This document shows, one piece after another, positions 17,000 to 23,548 of a stretch of 64,000 nucleotides of DNA. Location: the NCBI GenBank assembly GCA_937996235.1, contig CALKVK010000016.1, positions 62,001 through 126,000 on the forward strand, in the 5' to 3' direction. The notes under the pieces were generated by a model. The model did no database searches. It had not been told where the DNA came from and saw only the letters and a program-made list of their open reading frames with translations. Made by a program: the position numbers and the translations under genes. Source of the DNA: an uncultured bacterium (GTDB lineage: Bacteria; Planctomycetota; JAJSAM01; JAJVHW01). Numbering within the stretch: position 1 is the first letter of the stretch; each line of letters starts with the position of its first letter.

Positions 17000-17002
17000 G
17001 AT
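16997..17002 (+). promoter_or_regulatory. Candidate -10 box for hsp20 at element end
   Basis: TAGGAT spans the right boundary of the 241-bp element and precedes the hsp20 start by about 85 bases. If used, the element end supplies half of the promoter of this stress gene. Confidence 0.3.
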
Positions 17003-17086
17003 CCGCGTCGTACCTGCATCGGGGCGTCCCGGCTCCGGCGGCGGGGCGCTCCGCGGCGAGGCCTCCGCCGGACGGAGGAACATGCG

Positions 17087-17581
17087 ATGTCGATGCTGAC
17101 GCGACTGCGCAAGACGCGCGACGGCCCACCGGCCGAGCTGCGCGACGACCCGCTGAGCCTGCTGCACCGGAACGTGGACGAGCTGTTCGCGGACTTCCTG
17201 GGCGGCTTCGAGCGGCCGATGCCGGAGTGGCTGAAGAGCGGCTTCCCGGACGTCGACGTGAGCCTGACCGACGAGCTCGTCCGCGTCACCGCGGACCTGC
17301 CCGGGCTCGACGCGAAGGACGTGACGGTGACGCTCGCCGACGGCGCGCTGCGCATCGCCGGCGAGAAGCACACCGAGAGCGAGGAGAAGGACGAGAAGCG
17401 TCGCTTCGTGCGGCGCGAGCGCACGACCGGACGCTTCGAGCGGCTCGTGCCGCTCCCGGTCGACGTGCTCGAGGAGAAGGTCGAGGCGACGTTCACGAAC
17501 GGCGTGCTGCGGATCGACCTGCCGCGGCGCATCGACGAGGCCGCACGGCCGCGCACGGTGAAGATCCGCACGTCGGGTTAG
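17087..17581 (+). CDS. Small heat shock protein (Hsp20/alpha-crystallin)
   Basis: At 164 residues, it has a short N-terminal arm followed by a complete alpha-crystallin domain (about residues 55-155). Signature parts are FPDVDVSLTDELVRVTADLPGLDAKDVTVTL near the start of the domain and the C-terminal beta strand with GVLRIDLPR (the A-x-x-x-G-V-L-x-I motif variant, FTNGVLRIDLP). These are ATP-independent cytoplasmic chaperones that hold unfolding proteins in oligomeric shells. GGAGGAA (17074-17080) is well spaced to the ATG. The C-terminal IxI-like motif is present as VKIRT. Two hairpins follow the stop. Confidence 0.92.
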   Translation: MSMLTRLRKTRDGPPAELRDDPLSLLHRNVDELFADFLGGFERPMPEWLKSGFPDVDVSLTDELVRVTADLPGLDAKDVTVTLADGALRIAGEKHTESEEKDEKRRFVRRERTTGRFERLVPLPVDVLEEKVEATFTNGVLRIDLPRRIDEAARPRTVKIRTSG

Positions 17582-17613
17582 CGGGGACACCGGACGCACG
17601 CACTCCGTGGCTC

Positions 17614-17633
17614 GCGGCGGCAGGGGCCGCCGC
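17614..17633 (+). terminator. Hairpin downstream of hsp20
   Basis: A perfect 7-bp stem GCGGCGG/CCGCCGC with a 6-base loop, 33 bases after the hsp20 stop codon. Confidence 0.5.
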
Positions 17634-17654
17634 GCGGGATGCGTCCGCGTCCGG

Positions 17655-17687
17655 GGCGGGGGCGCCGGAAGGCCCGGCGTCCCCGCC
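17655..17687. terminator. Long bidirectional hairpin between convergent genes
   Basis: A 14-bp stem (one G-U wobble) formed by 17655-17668 and 17674-17687 with a 5-base loop. It lies between hsp20 and the convergent small membrane gene at 17749, so it could terminate both. Confidence 0.65.
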
Positions 17688-17748
17688 GAACGCCCCGCGC
17701 AGCGGAGGCGCGTCAGCCGAGCGGAGAAGGTGACGGGAGCGGTCGCTC

Positions 17749-18096
17749 TCAGCGCCTCCCGTACCTCACGATCAACGCCACTCCCACGATCACGCCCAGG
17801 AGCAGCGCCAGGATCGTCGCGGCGATTCCCAGGGCCCGGCCGACGAGACCCAGGCGCTGCGGAGGGACGCCCCGGGCGCAGCAGCGCCGGAGATACCGTT
17901 CGCTGAGGATCCACGCCGCGATCCCGATCGGCGGACAGCCCAGTACGCCGACGAGCCCGAGCACGAACACCGGGACCGGACTGGGCGGCGCCACGTGGCG
18001 ACGCGGCGCCGGGGTGCTCCGCACGCACTCGTGCAGTGTTTCCCAGGTGACGTCCTCGTCGGCGGTCCTCTTCGGCGCGTCGCTCTTCGTGTCCAC
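17749..18096 (-). CDS. DUF4190-like small membrane protein, copy 1
   Basis: A 115-residue protein starting at GTG 18096, preceded by GGGAGGC. After a charged N-terminal 40 residues it has two hydrophobic segments: PVFVLGLVGVLGCPPIGIAAWIL and LGLVGRALGIAATILALLLGVIVGVALIV. They are separated by an amphipathic loop, ending YGRR. The pattern hydrophobic-G-x-x-x-P-x-G-I-A-A-W / short loop / G-x-A-LG-I matches the DUF4190 family, whose function is unknown. A paralogue of exactly the same length lies at 18375-18722, with a zinc-ribbon gene between them. Confidence 0.7.
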   Translation of the reverse strand: MDTKSDAPKRTADEDVTWETLHECVRSTPAPRRHVAPPSPVPVFVLGLVGVLGCPPIGIAAWILSERYLRRCCARGVPPQRLGLVGRALGIAATILALLLGVIVGVALIVRYGRR

Positions 18097-18124
18097 GGGC
18101 GCCTCCCGACCGTCGCGACGCGGC

Positions 18125-18364
18125 TCAGCCGCGCCGCGCGCGCGCCTCGTCGCGCCACGCGGGCATCTCGACGAGCAGCGCCAGCGAGCGCCGCTCCGCC
18201 TCCTCCGGGCCGAGACCGGCCGTGCGGACCAGGAACGTGCGGAGCGCCGCGAGCCGCGCGTCGAAGGAGAGCACGCGGCCGTCGCGGTCGGTGCAGTTGC
18301 GGCAGTGGGGGCCCGCATCGACGGGCGTGTCGCACGCGGCGCAGCGGAGCGGTGTCGCGTGCAT
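18125..18364 (-). CDS. Small zinc-ribbon protein
   Basis: A 79-residue cytoplasmic protein. The two CxxC pairs CAAC (residues 8-11) and CRNC (21-24) form a zinc ribbon, followed by DRDGRVLSFDARLAALRTFLV and a helical tail ending in EMPAWRDEARARRG. The layout resembles the putative zinc-ribbon family in which the ribbon precedes a Y/T-x-D-G and a helical region (Pfam Zn_ribbon_2 type). It sits between two DUF4190-like paralogues, 28 bases from one and 10 from the other, which suggests co-transcription. Its function is unknown. Confidence 0.65.
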   Translation of the reverse strand: MHATPLRCAACDTPVDAGPHCRNCTDRDGRVLSFDARLAALRTFLVRTAGLGPEEAERRSLALLVEMPAWRDEARARRG

Positions 18365-18374
18365 CGTCGGCAGA

Positions 18375-18722
18375 TCAGCTCCGGAGCGCGCCGAACAAGA
18401 TCATCACCACGACGAAGACGACGCCGAGGGCGAACAGCGCGGTCGAGACGATGCCGAGGATGCGCCCGACGACGCCCAGGGTCTCCGGCGGCGAGCCCTC
18501 GGCGCGACACGCGGCCAGGTAGCGATCGCCCAGCACCCACGCCACGATCCCGCACAGGCCGCAGACGGTGAGTCCGACGAGTCCGAACACGAACACGGGG
18601 ACGGCGTTCGGCGGCGGCACGTTGCGGCGCGGCGCGGGAGCGACGCGCGGCTCCGCCGGGAACTCGGATCGCGCGCGCGGGTCGTCGTCGCCCGGCCGCT
18701 GCCTGTCACGTTCGTCCTTCAC
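18375..18722 (-). CDS. DUF4190-like small membrane protein, copy 2
   Basis: A 115-residue paralogue of the gene at 17749. It starts at GTG 18722 behind a GGAGGA site. The soluble N-terminus is Asp/Arg/Pro-rich; PRRNVPPPNAVPVFVFGLVG then begins the first membrane segment, and the second is LGVVGRILGIVSTALFALGV and onward. The two copies align throughout the membrane part (ILSERYLRRC versus VLGDRYLAAC) but differ in the soluble N-terminus. It is probably the first gene of a three-gene unit with the zinc-ribbon protein and copy 1. Confidence 0.7.
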   Translation of the reverse strand: MKDERDRQRPGDDDPRARSEFPAEPRVAPAPRRNVPPPNAVPVFVFGLVGLTVCGLCGIVAWVLGDRYLAACRAEGSPPETLGVVGRILGIVSTALFALGVVFVVVMILFGALRS

Positions 18723-18754
18723 GGCATCCTCCGCGGCGGCTGCGCCGCCTGCTC

Positions 18755-19390
18755 TCAGCGCTTCTGCGGCTCCAGCTTCTTCGGCTCGCTCCCGGGCTCG
18801 GCGGTCGCCGTCTCGCCCGGACCGAGCGTCACGTAGTGCAGATCCTTCGGCGTCGTGCCCGGCGCGTGCAGCAGCAGCTCGCCGCGCTCGACGCTCACGG
18901 TCAGCGCGCTCCCCTCGGCGCGCGCCGTGAACGTGACGCCGGACGTGTTCGTCTCGTGCGCCTCGGCGAACACCGTCCCGTGGAAGAGGACGAGGCGGCG
19001 GCGCAGGGGACCCGCGGTCACGTGCGCCGCACCCTGCACGAGGTCGAGGAAGCTGCCCTGGCGACGGCGCAGCGACGTGTTCGCCTCGAGCGTCACGTCG
19101 GCGAGGCCCGCGCGCGGGGCGCCCGAGATGTCGCTCCCCGGATCCGTGTCGGGATCGCACGCGATGCGCACCTGCGACGCGGAGTCGGCGGGCGACGAGA
19201 GCGTGTCGCCGTCGCCGAACGGGATCGGTCCGGGCTGCACGTGCTGCGCCGCGCCGCCCCGCACGAGGGTGACGGGCGCGGCACCCGCGACGGCGCGCAT
19301 CGTGTCGCCCCCGCACGCGGCGAGCAACGCCGTGAGAGTGAGGAGGGCGAGCGGCACGACGCTGCGGAACGCGGAGCACGGGGCAGCCAT
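18755..19390 (-). CDS. FecR-like secreted lipoprotein
   Basis: A 211-residue protein with a lipoprotein signal peptide (lipobox LLAAC, lipidation near C26). The mature part is beta-rich and matches the FecR-type pattern: an early G-D-x-L-S-S-P-A-D-S-A segment (FGDGDTLSSPADSASQVRI), then NTSLRRRQGSFLDLVQGAAHVTAG, TNTSGVTFTARAEGS (the typical TPxGxxxVRGT-like strand in FecR domains) and VTLGPGETATAEPG. FecR domains often sense or present signals at the envelope, but here no sigma factor is adjacent. The start codon has a TAGGCT six bases upstream and no Shine-Dalgarno. Confidence 0.65.
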   Translation of the reverse strand: MAAPCSAFRSVVPLALLTLTALLAACGGDTMRAVAGAAPVTLVRGGAAQHVQPGPIPFGDGDTLSSPADSASQVRIACDPDTDPGSDISGAPRAGLADVTLEANTSLRRRQGSFLDLVQGAAHVTAGPLRRRLVLFHGTVFAEAHETNTSGVTFTARAEGSALTVSVERGELLLHAPGTTPKDLHYVTLGPGETATAEPGSEPKKLEPQKR

Positions 19391-19396
19391 GCGCCG

Positions 19397-19402
19397 AGCC
19401 TA
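19397..19402 (-). promoter_or_regulatory. TAnnnT -10 box, probable leaderless promoter
   Basis: Minus-strand TAGGCT is 6 bases before the ATG at 19390, without a Shine-Dalgarno. The short palindromic element starts two bases further upstream, so it occupies the place of the -35 region. Confidence 0.45.
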
Positions 19403-19403
19403 G

Positions 19404-19511
19404 CAGCCTGTCGGACCAGTCCCCACGATCCACGATCGACGGTGGGCGCAGGTTCCGCGACCGCCTCGCGGACCGCCACGTCGTGGACGCGGCGACTGCT
19501 CCGACAGGCTG
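19404..19511. mobile_element. 108-bp palindromic element, short copy
   Basis: The element runs between CAGCCTGTCGGACCAGTC at 19404 and the inverse GACTGCTCCGACAGGCTG ending at 19511. Beyond this shared core the two ends differ: one continues CGCGTCCACGACGTGGCGG and the other ACGATCCACGATCGACGG. The same pair of ends bounds the 297-bp copy at 49045-49341, in the opposite orientation. It lies between divergent genes and encodes nothing. Confidence 0.75.
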
Positions 19512-19574
19512 CCGGCGAGCTGGGCCGGTGCGCGCACGCTCAAGCGCCGGGGCCCGGGCGCCCGATGCGGCGCC

Positions 19575-20726
19575 ATGCAGTCCGTCGCGGGATTCCGCGT
19601 GCGCGTGGAACGCCACGCTGTGGAGGTCCGCCCGTCCGCCGCGCTGCGCGTCGTCTGCGGCGCGGTCGCGGGCGCCGTCGGCTTCGCACTCCTCTTCGCC
19701 GAGGGTGGTGCCGTGCCGTACGAGGCGTTCCTCGCGGCCGGGCTGCTCCTCGTCGCCGCCGCCACGTGGCTCGTGCTGCGACGCGACGGGGTGACGGTCG
19801 ACGCCGTCGCGGACCGCGTCGAGACCTGGCGCAGCGTGACGACGCGACGCAGCGTCGCCTCGGCGCGGCTCTCGGCGTTCCGCGAGGTCGGCGTCGGCAC
19901 GGAGGTCCGCGGCCACGGCAAGCACGCGGTGCGCGTGCACCCGATCCGTTTGCGCGGGGACGAGACGTTCGAGATCGCCGCGCCCACCGACGCCGCGGGC
20001 GCGCGACGCCTCGCCGAACACATCGCGCGCGCTGCGCACCTGCCGCTCCGCGAGGAGCTCGGCGACGAGGTCGTGGTGCGCGATCCCGCGCGTCTCGACT
20101 GGTCGCTGCGCGAGACGCTCCGCGAGAGCGGCGTGCCGCCGTGCCCGACGCGCCCCGCCGACTCGCGCCTCGAGGTCCACGTCGCCGACCTGCGCCACAC
20201 CGTCGCGCTGCCCGCGCTCGGGCTCGTGCGCGGCGGCCTGCTGCTGCTCGGGCTCGCGCTGCCCGGCTGCGTGATGGGGATCGTGGTCGCGACGACGATC
20301 GCGGGCGACGCCCCGGCGCCCATCCGCGCGCTGTTCGTCGCCGCGTCGTTCGCGCCGGTGCTCTTCACCTCGCTGCTCGCCGCGCACCGCGGCCTGCGGC
20401 GCACCACGGTGGAGATCGCGCCGAAGGCGATCCGCATCCGCAGCGAGTGGCCGTGGACCGCGCGCACGCGCGTCGTCGCGTGCGACCGGCTCGAAGGCGT
20501 CACCGCGTCGCGCGCGGCGGAGCGTCCGCACGCGCTCGCGGCGCTCGTGCCGACGGGCGGCGTGTCGCTCGTCTGCGACGCCGAGATCGTGCGCTTCGGC
20601 GCGGGACTGCCCGACGCCGACCTCGCGTACCTGCGCGACCTCGTGCGCCACGTCGTCTGCGCGGACGATCCGGACGCGACGATCGAGCTGCGTCCGGAGC
20701 TGCTGCGCGCGCACGCCTGGGCGTAG
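19575..20726 (+). CDS. Hypothetical multi-pass membrane protein
   Basis: A 383-residue protein with two pairs of membrane segments (about residues 25-65 and 210-265) separated by soluble beta-rich regions of about 140 and 110 residues. Each pair is followed by a strand-rich stretch (VTVDAVADRVETWRSV; TVEIAPKAIRIRSEW), which resembles the bacterial PH-like layout also suggested for the gene at 48705. This points to an internally duplicated membrane protein. The ATG at 19575 lacks a clear Shine-Dalgarno. Function is unknown. It converges on the next gene, with 10 bases between stops. Confidence 0.6.
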   Translation: MQSVAGFRVRVERHAVEVRPSAALRVVCGAVAGAVGFALLFAEGGAVPYEAFLAAGLLLVAAATWLVLRRDGVTVDAVADRVETWRSVTTRRSVASARLSAFREVGVGTEVRGHGKHAVRVHPIRLRGDETFEIAAPTDAAGARRLAEHIARAAHLPLREELGDEVVVRDPARLDWSLRETLRESGVPPCPTRPADSRLEVHVADLRHTVALPALGLVRGGLLLLGLALPGCVMGIVVATTIAGDAPAPIRALFVAASFAPVLFTSLLAAHRGLRRTTVEIAPKAIRIRSEWPWTARTRVVACDRLEGVTASRAAERPHALAALVPTGGVSLVCDAEIVRFGAGLPDADLAYLRDLVRHVVCADDPDATIELRPELLRAHAWA

Positions 20727-20736
20727 CCCGCATCGC

Positions 20737-22035
20737 TCACCAGTCGACGCAGAGGACGCCTTCCCCCGCGACGACGTCGAGCGGCTTCCGGACCTCCGCG
20801 TCGCCCGGCACCTCGAGCACGAGGCGCCACGCCTCGTGGGTCAGCGCCGGGAAGCGCGCGACGCCTTCGACGACGCGCGCGCGCCACGCGTCCTGCGGGC
20901 CCTGCACCGCGTCGGCCCGCAGGTGCACGGACGCTCCGCTCGGCAGCCCACGGATCTCGACCTCGCGCGTCGGCGCGGTGGCGCGGCGGCGCTGCTCGAG
21001 GTCCTGCACCGCGAGCGCGACCGCGAGCGCGGCCTCGCGCTCCTCCGCGGCACCGAGCTGCGCATCGGTGGTCGCGCGCTCGGGTGCCATCCGCGCGGAG
21101 AGCTCCGCGTGGCGCCGCGCGAACTCGTCGTCGCCGAGCGCGCCCGGCCACGGCTCGGCGCCGCCGCGCAGTGCGACGCGCGTCTCGCCGTCCTCGGGCA
21201 CGATCGCGGGCACGGTCGCGTCGCCTCCGACGAGCCGCAGGCGCCACCAGCCCGCCGGCACGCCCTCGAGGACGAAGCGGCCGGCGTCGTCTGCGAGCGC
21301 CCAGAGCCCGGCGTGGTCGTCGAACTCGTCGGTGGCGTCGAGCAGCAGTCGGCCGGAGAGGACGTGGCCCGCGGCGTCGGTCGCGAACCCGACCACGCGC
21401 CCGGGGAGCGGCGCGTGATCGAGGGGCTCGAGCCGCACCTCGACGGGCCCGTCGGTCCACGGCAGCACGAGCGTCCGGTGCCCCCGGCGCGCGATGCGCA
21501 GCTCGATGCGGGCGCCGGGGCGTGCGGCATCGCCCGGCACGGAGGCCTCGAACACGCCCCCCTCGCCGGTCCTGCAGCCCTCCCACGAGACGCTCCCGTC
21601 GGCGACGACGACCACGCGCACGCGCGCATCGACGAGCGGCCGCCCGCCGGAGCCGTCGAGCACGCGACCGCCGACGCGTCGCGCGGCGGGCGACGGGGTC
21701 GCGTCCGCCGCGGCCGACGACGACGGCGACGGTGCTGCGACGGGCGCCGCAGAGGGCGGCGGCGCGGTGCCCGCGTCGGACGTCGTGTGCACGCGCGCCC
21801 GCGCCCGCGGCGCGGCGTCTGCAGCGGAGTCGGCGATCGCGTCGCGCGTGGGGGGCGCGGACGCGCCGTCCGCGGCGAGCCACAGCGCGGCCCCGCCCCC
21901 GCCGACGACGAGTCCGGTCAGGAGGAGCAGCAGCACGAGGGCGCGACGTCGCCTCACGGCGCCGAGGGTAGCGGCGCGGGCGGCGCGCGACGATCCGCGC
22001 GAGGGAGAGGCGGCGGCGTCCACCGACGTGCTCAT
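20737..22035 (-). CDS. Membrane-anchored protein with carboxypeptidase-regulatory-like domains
   Basis: A 432-residue protein. An N-terminal charged region is followed by one membrane segment (ALVLLLLLTGLVVGGGGAALWLA, about residues 33-55) and a Ser/Pro/Ala-rich linker, then beta-sandwich domains. The first is introduced by RRVGGRVLDGSGGRPLVDARVRVVV, the standard opening of the carboxypeptidase-regulatory-like (transthyretin-like) fold. A second similar unit begins PLPGRVVGFATDAAGHVLSG and contains GRFVLEGVPAGWWRLRLVG. The remainder is a helical insert and a final beta domain. It is likely extracytoplasmic. A similar domain mix occurs in the gene at 34461. Its role is unknown. Confidence 0.7.
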   Translation of the reverse strand: MSTSVDAAASPSRGSSRAARAATLGAVRRRRALVLLLLLTGLVVGGGGAALWLAADGASAPPTRDAIADSAADAAPRARARVHTTSDAGTAPPPSAAPVAAPSPSSSAAADATPSPAARRVGGRVLDGSGGRPLVDARVRVVVVADGSVSWEGCRTGEGGVFEASVPGDAARPGARIELRIARRGHRTLVLPWTDGPVEVRLEPLDHAPLPGRVVGFATDAAGHVLSGRLLLDATDEFDDHAGLWALADDAGRFVLEGVPAGWWRLRLVGGDATVPAIVPEDGETRVALRGGAEPWPGALGDDEFARRHAELSARMAPERATTDAQLGAAEEREAALAVALAVQDLEQRRRATAPTREVEIRGLPSGASVHLRADAVQGPQDAWRARVVEGVARFPALTHEAWRLVLEVPGDAEVRKPLDVVAGEGVLCVDW

Positions 22036-22056
22036 CGCGCGCGCCGCTCCCCGCGG

Positions 22057-22062
22057 TAGCCT
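22057..22062 (+). promoter_or_regulatory. TAnnnT -10 box, probable leaderless promoter
   Basis: TAGCCT lies 6 bases before the GTG at 22069, in the 33-base divergent gap, without a Shine-Dalgarno. Confidence 0.45.
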
Positions 22063-22068
22063 GTCGCC

Positions 22069-22599
22069 GTGTCGCGACTCCCGTTCCCCGTCGTCGGCGT
22101 CATCGCGATCGCCGTCTTCCTTGCGGTGGCGGTCACCTACTACGTGTCGCCGGTCGGCGGGACGGTGCTCGGAGTCGTGTCCGCCGCGGGCTGCGCGCTC
22201 TTCGCCGTGCCGCCGCTGCGGAGCTACGTGCTGCGGCGCCCGGACGATCCGCAGGGAGCGCGGCAGCGCGGCATCGTCGGCGCGATGTGCGGCGGCGCTG
22301 CGCTGCTCGGGATCGCCGCGGGCGTCGCGGTGTGGCAGACGCGCGTGCGCGGCGCGCGCCACGCGGCGGAGAACATCTGTCCGCTGCTCGAGGAGTACCA
22401 CCGCACGAAGGGCCGCTATCCGCAGGAGATCGACGAGCTCGACCCGCCGCCGCGCCTGCCGTCGATGTCCGCGCCCGACTTCTACGCCCGCGCGCCGGAC
22501 GGCCGCTCCTACTCGCTGAAGCTCCGCGAGGAGACCGGCTTCACGCTGCGCTACCACCGCTACGACTCGTCCACGGCCACGTGGACCGAGATCGAGTAG
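22069..22599 (+). CDS. Membrane protein with pilin-like C-terminal segment
   Basis: A 176-residue protein with about three hydrophobic segments (residues 6-24, 28-46 and 66-88), then a soluble part. The soluble part opens ENICPLLEEYHRTKGRYPQEIDEL, which closely resembles the region after the hydrophobic helix in type II secretion pseudopilins and related prepilin-like proteins (…y…ngrYPpsLdeL). It lacks a prepilin cleavage motif at the N-terminus, so it is not an ordinary pilin. It is divergently transcribed from the gene at 20737. Its function is unknown. Confidence 0.6.
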   Translation: MSRLPFPVVGVIAIAVFLAVAVTYYVSPVGGTVLGVVSAAGCALFAVPPLRSYVLRRPDDPQGARQRGIVGAMCGGAALLGIAAGVAVWQTRVRGARHAAENICPLLEEYHRTKGRYPQEIDELDPPPRLPSMSAPDFYARAPDGRSYSLKLREETGFTLRYHRYDSSTATWTEIE

Positions 22600-22956
22600 C
22601 CCCCCGGGGCACGAGCGTGCAACGCACGCGACGTGCCGACCCCCCGGGCTCGAGCGTGCAGCGCACGCGCAGTGCCCGGGGGATGGTGCTCGCGGGCAGT
22701 GCGACCGAGGGGGCGGACACCGCGACGTACGTGTCGCACGCCCGCGTGCACCCCACTGGAACGTAGGCGCGGCGCGTGCTCCGCACGCGACGTGCCGACC
22801 CCCCGGGGCACGAGCGTGCAACGCACGCGCAGTGCCCGGGGGGATGGTGCTCGCGGGCAGTGCGACCGAGGGGGCGGACACCGCGACGTACGTGTCGCAC
22901 GCCCGCGTGCACCCCACTGGAACGTAGGCGCGGCGCGTGCTCCGCACGCGACGTGC
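22600..22956. repeat. Tandem 159/161-bp REP-like repeat between convergent genes
   Basis: Two near-identical units lie head to tail (22629-22787 and 22788-22948), flanked by partial copies on both sides. Each unit contains several inverted repeats: CCCCCCGGGGCAC with GTGCCCGGGGGG, inner GCGTG/CACGC, GTGCGAC with GTCGCAC, and GCGTGC-TCC-GCACGC. The stretch holds no plausible gene. Its place between the stop codons of two convergent genes is typical of REP/BIME-type sequences and could also form a bidirectional terminator. Confidence 0.8.
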
Positions 22957-23370
22957 CTACAACAACCGACGCCCAGCCTCCTGCGCGACGGCCTCGCCGT
23001 ACTCGACCCCGTCCGTCCCGGCGCGGTACGGCAGCAGCACGTCCACGCTCTCGCCGTCCACGTGCTCGAGGTGGACGCGCACGCCGTCGGGCGCCTCGCC
23101 GACGTCGTCGGCCTCGAGCGTGACGGCCGTGCAGACGCAGACCGCACGCACGTGCTCCGCCGCAGCGTAGGCCTGCACGGCACCGTGCACGGCGCGGAGA
23201 TGCGCCGCCGGACTGCCGTCGTGCGTCCCGTCGCGCGGCTCGATACGGGCCACGCGCCCGTCGGTCCCGAGCGCCGCGGCGAAGGGCCGCAGCCCGCCGT
23301 GCCCCTCGAGCGCGTGGCGGACGGCAGGGATCATCGCGAGGTAGAGGTGCTCGAGTTCGGCGTGCGCCAT
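22957..23370 (-). CDS. Hypothetical small cytoplasmic protein
   Basis: A 137-residue protein starting at ATG 23370, which begins the first plausible globular sequence (MAHAELEHLYLAMIPAVRHAL); longer in-frame starts give only low-complexity Arg-rich sequence. It has alternating helix and strand (AVQAYAAAEHVRAVCVCTAVTLEADD; VHLEHVDGESVDVLLPY). No signal peptide or membrane segment is seen. The codon pattern is consistent with coding. I do not recognise the family. It abuts the tandem repeat at its 3' end and is divergent from the tricorn gene. Confidence 0.55.
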   Translation of the reverse strand: MAHAELEHLYLAMIPAVRHALEGHGGLRPFAAALGTDGRVARIEPRDGTHDGSPAAHLRAVHGAVQAYAAAEHVRAVCVCTAVTLEADDVGEAPDGVRVHLEHVDGESVDVLLPYRAGTDGVEYGEAVAQEAGRRLL

Positions 23371-23548
23371 CCGCGGACTCTCGACGCGCCCGCCGCACCG
23401 CGCAAGGTCCCGCGCCCGGCGGCCGCCCTGGACGCGTGGCGGGGCGCGGCGCGGCACCACGTCGAGTGCCCGGGGACCGGGGCGGGATGGACCCCTCCCG
23501 CGGGAGGGGTACCATCGCGCCCCCGTCCGTTCACCCCCGAGGACTCCC

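Noticed and set aside
22600..22956. CRISPR array
   Set aside because: The repeat units are contiguous and about 160 bp, with no short repeats and variable spacers, and no cas genes are in the window.
22541..23515. A long minus-strand frame through the tandem repeat
   Set aside because: It is open only because the repeat unit lacks stops. It has no homologous domain and overlaps the small gene at 22957-23370 and the REP-like units.
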